Shown piece after piece: positions 8,228-17,517 of a DNA stretch of 64,000 nt (its first letter is position 1; every line of letters begins with the position of its first letter). Source of the DNA: CAWFFV01 sp963814985. Its GTDB lineage: Bacteria > Chloroflexota > Ktedonobacteria > Ktedonobacterales > Ktedonobacteraceae. The notes under the pieces are model-generated. The model was given only the letters and a program-made list of their open reading frames with translations. It was not told the origin of the DNA and searched no databases. A program made the translations under genes and the position numbers. The stretch covers positions 186,001 through 250,000 of the forward strand of contig CAWFFV010000002.1 in assembly GCA_963814985.1 (NCBI GenBank), given 5' to 3'.

Positions 8228-9091
8228 ATGCGCCTGGCTATTCTTACATCGCGAGTCCGCGTGGAAGAAAAATTGTTGGTTGAAGCTTTGAAGCGGCGTG
8301 CCGTGGCATTTGACATCATTGATGATGGTGAACTGCTGCTTGATCTGGCTGGTTCAGGAGAGCGCTGGCACGAGTATGATGCTGTGCTATGTCGCAGCCT
8401 GAGTCAATCACGTGCTCTTGCCGTATCACACGTACTGGAGCACTGGGGCATCCCGGTCTATAACTCGGCGGCGGTAACGGCGCTGTGTAATGACAAGTTG
8501 CTAACAACCTTGGCGCTACTTCGCGCAGATGTTCCCACACCACGCACTTTGCTGGCTTTCGATGCACAAACTACTATTCAGGGCATTGAGATGCTTGGCT
8601 ATCCCGCCGTCCTCAAACCTATCACAGGCTCATGGGGACGTTTGCTGGCACGTATTAACGATCGGGATGCAGCAGAAGCGGTACTCGAACATCAGGAAAC
8701 GCTGGGCTCATATCAACACCATCTTCACTATGTGCAAGAGCATATCGCTAAACCACAGCGCGATATTCGGGCCTTCGTTGTTGGTAACCGTACGATCTGC
8801 GCTATTTATCGCACCAGTGAACATTGGGTTACGAATACGGCTCGCGGAGCTGTGACCAGTAATTGTCCTGTAACCAGCGAGCTTGACCAGATCTGCACAC
8901 GCGCTGCGCAGGCCGTTGGCGGTGGTATTCTGGCGGTGGACATACTTGAAGATGCCCAGCGTGGTCTGCTTGTGAATGAGATCAATGCGACCATGGAGTT
9001 TCGCAATAGCATAGCTCCAACAAGTGTCGATATTCCCAATGCTATGCTGGATTATGTGCTAAGTGGAGTACGGGAGGAGGTAGCCCTATGA
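8228..9091 (+). CDS. lysX: LysX, alpha-aminoadipate-LysW ligase
   Basis: An ATP-grasp enzyme of the RimK group, 287 residues, the usual size. It would join alpha-aminoadipate to the terminal glutamate of LysW with use of ATP. Visible features are the N-terminal MRLAILTSRVRVEEKLL strand-helix, the nucleotide-binding PAVLKPITGSWGRL (about residues 121-134), FVVGNRTICAIYR, and the C-terminal metal-binding NEINATMEFRNS. The related ArgX acts on glutamate for arginine. The homocitrate synthase and homoaconitase genes downstream argue that this one serves lysine. It overlaps the next gene by four bases (ATGA). Confidence 0.93.
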   Translation: MRLAILTSRVRVEEKLLVEALKRRAVAFDIIDDGELLLDLAGSGERWHEYDAVLCRSLSQSRALAVSHVLEHWGIPVYNSAAVTALCNDKLLTTLALLRADVPTPRTLLAFDAQTTIQGIEMLGYPAVLKPITGSWGRLLARINDRDAAEAVLEHQETLGSYQHHLHYVQEHIAKPQRDIRAFVVGNRTICAIYRTSEHWVTNTARGAVTSNCPVTSELDQICTRAAQAVGGGILAVDILEDAQRGLLVNEINATMEFRNSIAPTSVDIPNAMLDYVLSGVREEVAL

Positions 9092-10149
9092 GTCGATTAC
9101 GTGTTGCAATTGTTGGTGGGTCCGGCTATACCGGAGGCGAACTGGTACGACTCTTGCTCTTCCATCCACAGGTTGAGTTAACACAAGTGGCTTCCAGCAG
9201 TCGTGCAGGACATTATGTACATAGCGTCCACCCAAATTTGCGCAAGCTTACAGTGCTCAGGTTTTGTCATCCTGATGATCTGATGTCTTGTGACATGATT
9301 TTTCTCTGCCTGCCACACGGCGTATCGGGCGAGACCATTGAGCATTATCGGAGTCTGGCTCCTCGTATCATTGACCTTTCGGCAGATTTCAGGTTACGCT
9401 CTGCCGCGCTATATGAACAGTGGTATGGAGGAGCACATAGCGCACCGCAACTGCTCAGCGAAGCCGTCTATGGTCTGCCGGAACTGCATCGTGCAGAATT
9501 GCCAGAAGCAACGTTGGTGAGTGGCACTGGCTGTATGGCGACCACAGCTATTCTGGGGCTGGCTCCCCTCTACCGTGCAGGTCTGGTCAATAGGGCCATT
9601 CCATTAGTAGTAGAGGCTAAAGTTGGTTCATCGGCTGCCGGAGCAACTCCCGGTGCCAGTAGCCATCACCCGGACCGTAGCGGTGCTGTCCGTTCATTTC
9701 AACCCACTGGACACCGCCATACCGCCGAACTCATACAAGAACTTGGGCAAACCGCCGATGGTGAGCCGGGTCAAATGATTGCCTTCTCAGCTACAGCAGT
9801 CGAGTTAGTACGCGGAATCCTTGTGACAGCTCACGTTTTCGTCAATGAAAAATTGGACGAGCGAGCACTGTGGCGACTCTATCGTGAAGCATATCAGCGT
9901 GAACCATTTATTCGTCTGGTCAAAGAACGGAATGGTGTCTACCGCTATCCCGAACCAAAGATTCTGGCAGGGAGCAACTACTGCGATATCGGCTTTGAGC
10001 TGGATATCGAGCAGCAGAGAGTTGTTGTTATTGCTGCTCTGGATAACCTGATGAAGGGTGCCGCCGGAAATGCGGTCCAGGCCTTCAATTGCATGTATGG
10101 CTGGGATGAGACATTGGGCCTGACCTTCCCAGGTCTACATCCAGCATAA
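9088..10149 (+). CDS. lysY: LysY, LysW-aminoadipyl 6-phosphate reductase
   Basis: An ArgC-family reductase of 353 residues. It reduces the phosphorylated side-chain carboxylate of LysW-bound aminoadipate to the semialdehyde with NADPH. The NADP-binding GGSGYTGGELVRLL starts at about residue 10, the catalytic cysteine is in SGTGCMATTAILGL (about residue 149), and the ArgC-like GHRHTAEL motif follows at about residues 211-218. Strong homology to ArgC means the sequence alone cannot separate lysine from arginine use; the operon does. A 59-base gap holding a ribosome site (AGAGGAG) separates it from lysZ. Confidence 0.92.
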   Translation: MSRLRVAIVGGSGYTGGELVRLLLFHPQVELTQVASSSRAGHYVHSVHPNLRKLTVLRFCHPDDLMSCDMIFLCLPHGVSGETIEHYRSLAPRIIDLSADFRLRSAALYEQWYGGAHSAPQLLSEAVYGLPELHRAELPEATLVSGTGCMATTAILGLAPLYRAGLVNRAIPLVVEAKVGSSAAGATPGASSHHPDRSGAVRSFQPTGHRHTAELIQELGQTADGEPGQMIAFSATAVELVRGILVTAHVFVNEKLDERALWRLYREAYQREPFIRLVKERNGVYRYPEPKILAGSNYCDIGFELDIEQQRVVVIAALDNLMKGAAGNAVQAFNCMYGWDETLGLTFPGLHPA

Positions 10150-10208
10150 AGATCGTAGGGGGCGCGGTTCACCAGCCCGCGATTCGCAAGAACAGAGGAG
10201 TATTTGTT

Positions 10209-11132
10209 ATGACACTTGTTGTCAAAATTGGCGGTGGAGCAGGGGTCGCCACAGAGAATATTGTACGGGAAGTCGCCCACTGCGTGGCTGAAGGGCAACG
10301 TATTGTTCTGCTGCATGGCGGCTCTGACCTCACCAATACACTGTCTCAACAGTTGGGACACGAGACTCGTATGATCACCTCCCCCAGTGGGATGACCAGC
10401 CGCTATACCGATAGTGAAACGCTACGTATCTATGCGATGGCAGTGGCAGGCCAGATCAATACCGAACTGGTGGCTCTTTTGCAACAGCAGGGAGTCAATG
10501 CGCTTGGTCTGTCCGGTGTCGACGGACGCTTGCTGCTCGCCAGACGTAAAGCTGTTGTTCGCTCAGTCACACCAGAGGGACGTACCCAGATTCTGCGTGA
10601 TGATTACACTGGACAGATTGAAGAGGTAAATAGCACCTTGCTTCAGCAACTCCTCAATGCTGGCTATACTCCGGTAATTGCACCTTTGGCGTTAAGTCAT
10701 GAGGGAGAGCGTTTGAATGTTGATGGAGATCGAGCGGCAGCGGCCGTAGCATCTGCACTATCTGCCGAGGCTCTGGCTATCATGACAAACGTGGCAGGTT
10801 TACTGGCAGATCCGCAAGATACCACAACGCTCATTCGTACTATTCCGGCTGAGAGGCTAAGCGATGCGATGGAGTATGCACAGGGGAGGATGCGCAAAAA
10901 ATTGCTAGGAGCACAGGAAGCTTTACGCGGCGGCGTCCCACGAGTCTTTATTGGGAGTGGCTCATTGCAGGCCGTTCTCAATGGGGCAGGGACAACGATT
11001 GAATTTCAGTATCCTGGCATGGATCGAAGGGAGCGAGAAAACCTGATACCACTCCCCATGCCTGCTGACGGAGACTCTAGCAAAACCATGCAGAAAATGT
11101 CAAGTGGTTTTGCAATGGGAGGATGTCGCTGA
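10209..11132 (+). CDS. lysZ: LysZ, LysW-aminoadipate kinase
   Basis: An ArgB-family amino acid kinase, 307 residues. It phosphorylates the side chain of LysW-bound aminoadipate. Visible motifs are VVKIGGGAG at the N-terminus, LLHGGSDLTN, the substrate loop GLSGVDGRLLLARR, and the ATP-binding region with RMRKKLLGAQEALRGGVPRVFIG. The usual length is about 260-270 residues. The last 40 residues (from PGMDRRERENLIP) form an extension with no recognised motif. The stop TGA overlaps the next start codon (TGATG at 11130-11134). Confidence 0.92.
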   Translation: MTLVVKIGGGAGVATENIVREVAHCVAEGQRIVLLHGGSDLTNTLSQQLGHETRMITSPSGMTSRYTDSETLRIYAMAVAGQINTELVALLQQQGVNALGLSGVDGRLLLARRKAVVRSVTPEGRTQILRDDYTGQIEEVNSTLLQQLLNAGYTPVIAPLALSHEGERLNVDGDRAAAAVASALSAEALAIMTNVAGLLADPQDTTTLIRTIPAERLSDAMEYAQGRMRKKLLGAQEALRGGVPRVFIGSGSLQAVLNGAGTTIEFQYPGMDRRERENLIPLPMPADGDSSKTMQKMSSGFAMGGCR

Positions 11133-13435
11133 TGAGCACAACGATTGATCTGGAAAATGCCTACACCAGCGGTGTCTATGGCAAACGTCAGGTCGCTCTC
11201 GTACGGGGCCAGGGTGCACTACTATGGGATAGCGAAGGACATGAGTATATTGACTGTGCAGCCGGACATGGTGTGGCCAATATCGGTCATGGACGGCTGG
11301 AGATTGCGGCAACTCTGGCTGCTCAAGCCCAACGCCTGATTACCTGCCCGGAAATCTTCTACAACGATGTACGTGCTCGTTTGCTTGAGCGGCTGGCGCA
11401 CCTGACACCAGAGGGACTCTCGCATATCTTCCTCTGCAATAGTGGTACGGAAACTGTTGAAGGGGCCTTCAAATTCGCCCGCCTCGCTACTGGACGCACC
11501 GGCATAATTGCCACCTTGCGTAGCTTTCATGGCCGTAGCATGGGTGCACTTTCGGCAACATGGGAGCCACACTATCGTGAACCTTTTGCCCCGCTCCTGC
11601 CTGGTGTGACACACATCCGTTACAATAATCTGGCAGCAGCAGAGGCAGCAATCAATGAGGAGACGGCGGCAGTCATCATCGAATTAGTACAGGGAGAAGG
11701 TGGGGTACATGTTGCAACCGAAGAATATGTACATGGGCTTGCAGCTTTGTGTCGTGAACGTGGCGCCTTGCTTATCATCGACGAAGTACAAACAGGCTTT
11801 GGGCGTACGGGTCACCTCTTTGCCTGCAATCATTATAATGTGCAGCCCGATATCCTCTGTCTTGCCAAAGCGCTGGCAGGCGGTGTTCCCATGGGGGCAA
11901 TCTGCCTGGGACCACGTGTCATGGAGAGTGGGCGCATCACCAAGGGTGTACACGGCAGCACCTTTGGGGGCAATCCCTTAGCCTGTGCCGCTGCCCTGAC
12001 AACGCTCGATATTATCGAACAAGAGGCTTTACCAGAACGTGCCGCCGCGCTTGGCCTGCATGCAATGGAGCGCTTACGAGCCATACGCACTCCGCTTATT
12101 CGCGAGGTACGAGGTCAGGGATTACTGCTGGGTATCGAACTGACCAGACGCGTGCAGCCATATCTTGAGACTCTCTGCGAACGTGGTATTCTTGCTCTCC
12201 CTGCTGGACCCAACGTCTTACGTCTCTTGCCTCCCCTGGTGATTACAGAGGAACAACTGGATCATGTATTGGATGTAATCGAGGAAGTGTTGACGGGACA
12301 GGGTATAACAGCGCAAGCCCAGACATTACCCCAGCACATCGAAGCCACAGGATCACATGAAGTCACGCTCCTGCATACAATGCTGACTATTCCCAGCTAC
12401 TCATGCCAGGAAGGAGTATTAGCTCACTATCTGTCCGAGCAGGCTCGTCAGATGGGATTACATGCCCATGTCGATGAGGTGGGAAATTTCATTGCCAGCA
12501 CACATCAGGAATATGACCAGCAACCTGTAATCTTACTTGGTCATATGGATACGGTGGGTGGCGTTGTTCCCGTCAGGCTAGAGGATGGCGTGCTCTATGG
12601 TCGAGGGGCTGTGGATGCCAAAGGACCACTGGCTGCTTTTCTTTGTGCTGCGGCAAGGCTGGTCCGTTCTGGATCATTACAACGACCAGTCATAGTTATT
12701 GGAGCAGTCGAAGAAGAAACCGCAACTTCACGCGGCGCACATGCAGTCGTAGAGCGCTATCGCCCCTCTGCCTGTATCATTGGGGAGCCAAGTGGAAGTC
12801 AGGCTGTGACCATTGGCTATAAGGGAAGATTGCTGGTGGACTATAGCGTCACGCGCTCATTAAGCCATAGCGCAGGTTCGCAACAAAGTAGCTGTGAAGT
12901 CGCAACAGCTTTCTGGGAGCGTGTACGCACTCATGCCGCTACCTGGAACCAGCAATACGCTGGCAACTCAGCATTCGCCTCTCTGCAACCTTCATTACGG
13001 AGTATCCAGAGCGAGCAAGATGGGTTGGAGGAACAGACACGACTTTGCATTGGCTATCGTTTGCCACCCAATTATGATCTGGCAGACCTGCGGACACAAT
13101 TGGAGCGTTGGGCATCTGAGGACGAAGCCCATCTACATTTTTCAGGTGAAGAGGTGGCTTTTCAAGCGACACGCTCAACGCCGCTGGCTCGTGCCTTCAT
13201 CTCAGCTATTCGCGCTACCGGGTCATCACCTACATTTAAGCATAAAACTGGAACTTCAGATATGAATGTAGTGGGACCGATCTGGGGACAAAATATCGTC
13301 GCCTATGGGCCTGGCGATTCGCGCCTTGACCATACACCGCAAGAACATTTACATATTGCCGAGTACACCCATGCTATTGATGTACTCGAACTGGTACTGA
13401 GAGAACTTGCCGCGCAAAAGGACACAACACTATGA
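11132..13435 (+). CDS. lysJK: LysJ-LysK fusion: LysW-aminoadipate semialdehyde aminotransferase and LysW-lysine hydrolase
   Basis: One polypeptide of 767 residues. Residues 1-395 are a class III aminotransferase (LysJ/ArgD type) with the PLP site LLIIDEVQTGFGRTG and the Schiff-base lysine in DILCLAKALAGG. Residues from about 405 to the end are an M20-family zinc hydrolase (LysK) with LLGHMDTVGG, the metal and catalytic VDAKGPLAAF, and GAVEEETATSRGA. The two steps are transamination to LysW-lysine and release of free lysine. In Thermus these are separate proteins, so the fusion would deliver the product of one site to the next. The start at 11132 is preferred over the ATG at 11123, because GGGAGG (11117-11122) is 9 bases before it but touches the other. 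No stop or frame break lies between the domains. Confidence 0.92.
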   Translation: MSTTIDLENAYTSGVYGKRQVALVRGQGALLWDSEGHEYIDCAAGHGVANIGHGRLEIAATLAAQAQRLITCPEIFYNDVRARLLERLAHLTPEGLSHIFLCNSGTETVEGAFKFARLATGRTGIIATLRSFHGRSMGALSATWEPHYREPFAPLLPGVTHIRYNNLAAAEAAINEETAAVIIELVQGEGGVHVATEEYVHGLAALCRERGALLIIDEVQTGFGRTGHLFACNHYNVQPDILCLAKALAGGVPMGAICLGPRVMESGRITKGVHGSTFGGNPLACAAALTTLDIIEQEALPERAAALGLHAMERLRAIRTPLIREVRGQGLLLGIELTRRVQPYLETLCERGILALPAGPNVLRLLPPLVITEEQLDHVLDVIEEVLTGQGITAQAQTLPQHIEATGSHEVTLLHTMLTIPSYSCQEGVLAHYLSEQARQMGLHAHVDEVGNFIASTHQEYDQQPVILLGHMDTVGGVVPVRLEDGVLYGRGAVDAKGPLAAFLCAAARLVRSGSLQRPVIVIGAVEEETATSRGAHAVVERYRPSACIIGEPSGSQAVTIGYKGRLLVDYSVTRSLSHSAGSQQSSCEVATAFWERVRTHAATWNQQYAGNSAFASLQPSLRSIQSEQDGLEEQTRLCIGYRLPPNYDLADLRTQLERWASEDEAHLHFSGEEVAFQATRSTPLARAFISAIRATGSSPTFKHKTGTSDMNVVGPIWGQNIVAYGPGDSRLDHTPQEHLHIAEYTHAIDVLELVLRELAAQKDTTL

Positions 13436-14580
13436 GATCACTGGCTATTCTCGATTCGACGCTGCGCGAGGGGGAACAATTTGCTGGCGCTTACTTTAAT
13501 CTTGAGCAAAGATTGACGATTGCCCGCTTACTGGATGCTATTGGCGTGACATTTATCGAAGTGCCCTCGCCGATTGCTTCGCCTGAGACACGACAATCGG
13601 TCCAGGCATTATGTGAGCTTGGTTTACAGGCACACATTGTCGCCCATGTGCGATGTGTGGAGACTGATGTACAGGCTGCGCTGGATACTTCCGTTTTCGG
13701 ACTCAATTTGTTCTACGGGACCTCGACAGAACTGCGTTCCTACAGTCACGGTCATGGCATCGATCAGATCCTTGCCAATTCAGCATCATTGATTAAGCGT
13801 ATTCGAGCGGCTGGTCGCTATGTACGTTTCTCCGCCGAGGACGCTTTCCGCAGTGATCTGGTGGATCTCTTGACTGTCTTTGATACCGTTGTTGAGGCTG
13901 GTGTGCAACGCATCGGTCTACCAGATACCGTTGGTATTGCGAGACCCCGTCAGGTTGAGAAACTGATAGGTTTGTGCACTGAGCGCTATCCGCATGTTGG
14001 TATTGAATTTCATGGACACAATGATACTGGTTGTGCTATTGCCAATACTGTTGCAGCTCTAGAGGGCGGTGCCGACTGCCTCGATGTAACCGTCATGGGC
14101 ATCGGTGAGCGCAATGGCATTGCCTCACTGAGTGGACTTATCTCACAACTTTATATTCATTATCCTGAGTTGTTAGCGCAGTACGATCTTACACAACTGG
14201 CAACGATTGATCGCTTTGTAGCGCAATGCCTGCACCTGACTATCCCTTTTAATACTCCAATCACTGCTCCTGGTGCATTTACGCATCGAGCAGGTATCCA
14301 TACCAAAGCAGTACTGCGAAATCCTCGCTCCTATGAAGTACTCGATCCCAGCGATTTTGGCCTTGAGCGCAGTGTCGATGTAGGGTCACGTTTCACCGGA
14401 CGCTATGCCGTTGGACATCGCGCTGCAACATTGGGTTTACATCTCAACGGCAAAGAGATAGCTCAACTAACGCTTGCACTCAAAGAGCGCGCAGAGCACG
14501 GCTCATTGAACCAGGAAGAAGTTGATGCATTTATTCACGCATGGTATCAAGAGAAAGGAAATTTAGTATGGGAACGCTAA
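13432..14580 (+). CDS. homocitrate synthase
   Basis: 382 residues of the DRE-TIM metallolyase family (LYS20/NifV type). It condenses acetyl-CoA with 2-oxoglutarate to homocitrate, the first step of the aminoadipate route. The signature LDSTLREGEQ is at residues 7-16, the metal-binding GIEFHGHNDTGCAIANT at about 197-213, and GIGERNG at about 225-231. It overlaps lysJK by four bases (ATGA at 13432-13435) and the homoaconitase gene by 13 bases. Isopropylmalate synthase is a relative, but this is shorter and lacks the C-terminal regulatory leucine domain. That would fit control mainly by the T-boxes rather than by that type of feedback site; this last point is inference. Confidence 0.9.
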   Translation: MRSLAILDSTLREGEQFAGAYFNLEQRLTIARLLDAIGVTFIEVPSPIASPETRQSVQALCELGLQAHIVAHVRCVETDVQAALDTSVFGLNLFYGTSTELRSYSHGHGIDQILANSASLIKRIRAAGRYVRFSAEDAFRSDLVDLLTVFDTVVEAGVQRIGLPDTVGIARPRQVEKLIGLCTERYPHVGIEFHGHNDTGCAIANTVAALEGGADCLDVTVMGIGERNGIASLSGLISQLYIHYPELLAQYDLTQLATIDRFVAQCLHLTIPFNTPITAPGAFTHRAGIHTKAVLRNPRSYEVLDPSDFGLERSVDVGSRFTGRYAVGHRAATLGLHLNGKEIAQLTLALKERAEHGSLNQEEVDAFIHAWYQEKGNLVWER

Positions 14581-15818
14581 CTGAAGAAATTTTTAGTTAC
14601 AAATTGGGTCGTACGGTGGAACAAGGTGAGACGGTTGTGGTGGAGGTGGATCGTGTGATGAGCCACGATACCACGACACCTCTGGCAATTCAGGCTTTTC
14701 GTAAGTTGACTCAGCAGAATGATGGACGTGTCTTTGATGCACGCCGCTCACATATCGTCTTTGATCATATTGTGCCAGCAGCAACTATAGCAGCGGCGAC
14801 GTTGCAACGTGATATCCGTTCTTTTGCCCAGGAGCAGGATATTACGATTTTGCAGGAGGGTATTTGCCATCAGGTGATGCCCGAACGCGGTTATGTTGTC
14901 CCAGGTTCGATCATTGTGGGAGCCGATAGCCATACCTGCACATATGGCGCTCTTGGGGCATTTGCCACCGGTATGGGTTCGACAGATATTGGGGTTGCCT
15001 ATGCAACCGGGCGCACCTGGTTTCGTGTACCCCCAACGATCAATATTCGCCTGACGGGTACATTGCCTTTCGGTGTCTATGCCAAAGATGTCACCCTGGA
15101 GATGGTACGCAGGATTGGGGTCGATGGCGCTAATTATCGTGCCATCGAGTATACTGGTGATCTTGTGGAACGCTTTTCTGTAAGTGAGCGCTTTACGTTC
15201 TGCAATATGGCGATTGAGATGGGTGGCAAAGCTGGACTTGTGGCTCCAGATGCCATTACCAGAGAATGGCTACATGGACGAACCGAGCAGGATTACCCGA
15301 TGCTTGCGCCACGCAATCCCCACTATGAACAAGTGGTCGAGATTGATGCTTCCAATCTCCAACCCTTGATTGCCTGTCCCCCTGATGTAAATAATGTCTT
15401 TCCCGTTGGGCAGGTTGAGAATGTGAAGATTGATCAGGTTTTTCTCGGCACCTGTACCAATGGACGCCTGGATGATCTGGCCATTGCAGCAGAAATTTTG
15501 CGTGGTAAGACGATCAGTCCGCAAATCCGCATGGTCGTTGTTCCTGCCTCCCGTACGATTTATCTGGAAGCGATGCGCCTGGGCTATGTGGAAATTTTTA
15601 TGCAAGCTGGTGCTTCAGTAGGAACGCCGGGGTGTGGTCCCTGCATTGGAAGACATCTAGGTGTACTGGCTCCTGGCGAACGTGCACTGACGACGATGAA
15701 CCGCAATTTTACGGGACGCATGGGTGATCCGAGCGCTGAAATTTATCTTGGCAGCCCCGCCACTGTGGCGGCTACCGCACTGACCGGACATATCACTGAT
15801 CCACGTGAATTCTTGTAA
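14568..15818 (+). CDS. homoaconitase, large subunit
   Basis: 416 residues, LeuC/HacA type. With the small subunit it isomerises homocitrate to homoisocitrate using a 4Fe-4S cluster. Cluster ligands are seen in FLGTCTNGRLDD and in the GCGPCIG pair near residue 360. SHTCTYGALGAFATGMGSTD is the usual substrate-binding segment. The start at 14568 (AGAAAGGAAATTTAGT before it) is chosen over an upstream in-frame codon at 14541 that would overlap the previous gene by 40 bases. Isopropylmalate isomerase is the nearest alternative; the neighbouring homocitrate synthase and lysine genes favour homoaconitase. Confidence 0.88.
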   Translation: MGTLTEEIFSYKLGRTVEQGETVVVEVDRVMSHDTTTPLAIQAFRKLTQQNDGRVFDARRSHIVFDHIVPAATIAAATLQRDIRSFAQEQDITILQEGICHQVMPERGYVVPGSIIVGADSHTCTYGALGAFATGMGSTDIGVAYATGRTWFRVPPTINIRLTGTLPFGVYAKDVTLEMVRRIGVDGANYRAIEYTGDLVERFSVSERFTFCNMAIEMGGKAGLVAPDAITREWLHGRTEQDYPMLAPRNPHYEQVVEIDASNLQPLIACPPDVNNVFPVGQVENVKIDQVFLGTCTNGRLDDLAIAAEILRGKTISPQIRMVVVPASRTIYLEAMRLGYVEIFMQAGASVGTPGCGPCIGRHLGVLAPGERALTTMNRNFTGRMGDPSAEIYLGSPATVAATALTGHITDPREFL

Positions 15819-15849
15819 GACAAAGCCTGGTGAGACGAAAGGAACAACT

Positions 15850-16341
15850 ATGATGGGCCGTATATGGATGCTTGGCGATAATATAAATACTGATGTTATT
15901 ATCCCCGGACGCTACAACGTGACGACCGACCGCGCACAACTGGCACGCCACTGCCTCTGTGAAGTGCTACCAGAATTTGCGCAACAGGTTCAGGCAGGCG
16001 ATGTAATTATGGCAGGTCACAATTTTGGCTGTGGTTCTTCCCGCGAACATGCTCCAGCAGCTATTGTAGGCTGTGGTGTACAGGTTGTCATCGCTCGCAG
16101 TTTTGCACGTATCTTTTACCGTAATGCTGTCAATATTGGCTTGCCCGTGCTTGTCTGTGAGGAGGCGGTCTTAGCCAGTGAAGACGGGCAACAGATCGCT
16201 GTAGACCTGGAAACCGGCGTAATTCGTAATCTGACCACCGGACAAACATTCCAGTCCGAACCGCTCAATCCCTTTGTAGCACGTATTGTGGCGGCTGGCG
16301 GAATCATCGAATATATCCGCCAGGAGGGAACTCTGCGATGA
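15850..16341 (+). CDS. homoaconitase, small subunit
   Basis: 163 residues, LeuD/HacB type, the swivel domain of the isomerase. It shows DNINTDVIIPGRYN near the N-terminus, then HNFGCGSSREHAPAAI, the substrate-binding loop, and SFARIFYRNAVNIGLPVL. An AAAGGA site lies just before the ATG at 15850 (a second ATG follows at 15853). Its stop overlaps the ATG at 16338 that most likely starts the dehydrogenase gene. Confidence 0.9.
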   Translation: MMGRIWMLGDNINTDVIIPGRYNVTTDRAQLARHCLCEVLPEFAQQVQAGDVIMAGHNFGCGSSREHAPAAIVGCGVQVVIARSFARIFYRNAVNIGLPVLVCEEAVLASEDGQQIAVDLETGVIRNLTTGQTFQSEPLNPFVARIVAAGGIIEYIRQEGTLR

Positions 16342-17429
16342 TTCGGTAAACTTGTCCAATCATCGCCGACGGTTTGTGTGATTGCAGGAGACGATGCGGC
16401 TCCTGAAGTGATGCGTCCCACCGTAGAAGTTCTACACCTGTTAGCGCCAGACATACAATTTGTCGAGGCTCCCTGTGGTCGCGAGGCGCAGGAACGCTAT
16501 GGTGAGACATTTCCCGCTCAGACGCGGGCGGCTATCGATGGGGCACATTGTACGCTTTTGGAGCCAGCGGGGGACCAAGCCGACCGATCTTATGGTATTT
16601 ACGCTGGGGGAAAGAGACATACGTAAATATACGCCCGGTACGCTGGTGTCCCGGCTACCGTAGCCCGATGCTCAACCCTGAACGCATCGATTATGTGATT
16701 GTACGTGATAATCTGGAAGGGATGTACCCACCACGTGAGGGTGATATCTCGGAGTTATCGTCACTCTCTAGTAGTAGTTCATGGTGGCAAGCTCCTCCAG
16801 TAGGCGTAGAGGGAGCCTACGCCGTGCGCATCGCTACAGACACGCAAATGCGCCGAGTTGCGATTGCCGCCTGTGAGTTGGCTTTACGTCGTCAGGCCGC
16901 AGGCTATCCCGGTTGTGTGACCCTGGGTGCCAAGTACTCGATCTTGCCACGTACGGATGGTCGCTTACGCACGCTGGTACAGGCAGCCGTTCGAGAATAC
17001 TCTAGCCTGACATACCAGGAATTTTTGATTGATGATCTGGCACGACGCATGGTCGCAGCCCCGGAAACGCTAGATGTAGTAGTTCTCAACAATGAACATG
17101 GAGATATTCTAGCTGACGTTGCCAGTGGGAGTATTGGTGGTCTGGGCCTCTCTCCCAGCGCCTGCTACGGTGAAGACTATGTCTATTTCGAGCCTGTCCA
17201 CGGCTCTGCACCTGATCTCGCAGGTAAAGGCGTTATCAATCCTACGGCGATGCTATTGTCGGGTGCGATGTTGCTTGAACATTTTGGCTATACGAAACAA
17301 TCCCATCATCTGGAGACTGCCATAGAGCGAGTCTATCGGGAGGGTACAACTCTGACGGTTGACCAGGGTGGTCAGGCGAGTACAACGGAGTTTGTGAATG
17401 CTGTGAAAGGGCAGTTGGCATTGCTTTGA
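16338..17429 (+). pseudogene. homoisocitrate dehydrogenase (LeuB/Icd family), broken by two frame changes
   Basis: Decarboxylating dehydrogenases of this family turn homoisocitrate into 2-oxoadipate with NAD. The frame opens at the ATG at 16338 but meets a stop after three codons; the true sequence resumes one base out of frame (TVCVIAGDDAAPEVMRP). It shifts again at 16555-16560, where CTTTTGG would read correctly with one more T (giving CTLFGASGGPSRP). The C-terminal two thirds are clean: YVNIRPVR, VIVRDNLEGMYPP, FEPVHGSAPDLAGKGVINPTA. An odd point is the N-terminal nucleotide loop, which reads GDDAAPE where the family has GDGIGPE. Whether the gene is active depends on whether the frame changes are real. 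Confidence 0.8.
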
Positions 17430-17438
17430 TAGTATTTT

Positions 17439-17480
17439 GACGAGAGGAGATATTCGTTGTCCCGAATATCTCCTCTCGTC
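17439..17480. terminator. Bidirectional terminator
   Basis: Perfect 18-bp arms GACGAGAGGAGATATTCG and its complement around TTGTCC. It lies between the end of the lysine operon and the convergent TPR gene. Confidence 0.75.
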
Positions 17481-17517
17481 AGGGAAATACGTCTTGGGAA
17501 TGCTCTTACAAATTTAT

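Noticed and set aside
8228..9091. RimK or ArgX identity for LysX
   Set aside because: The operon contains homocitrate synthase and homoaconitase and follows LysW with an EDWGE tail.
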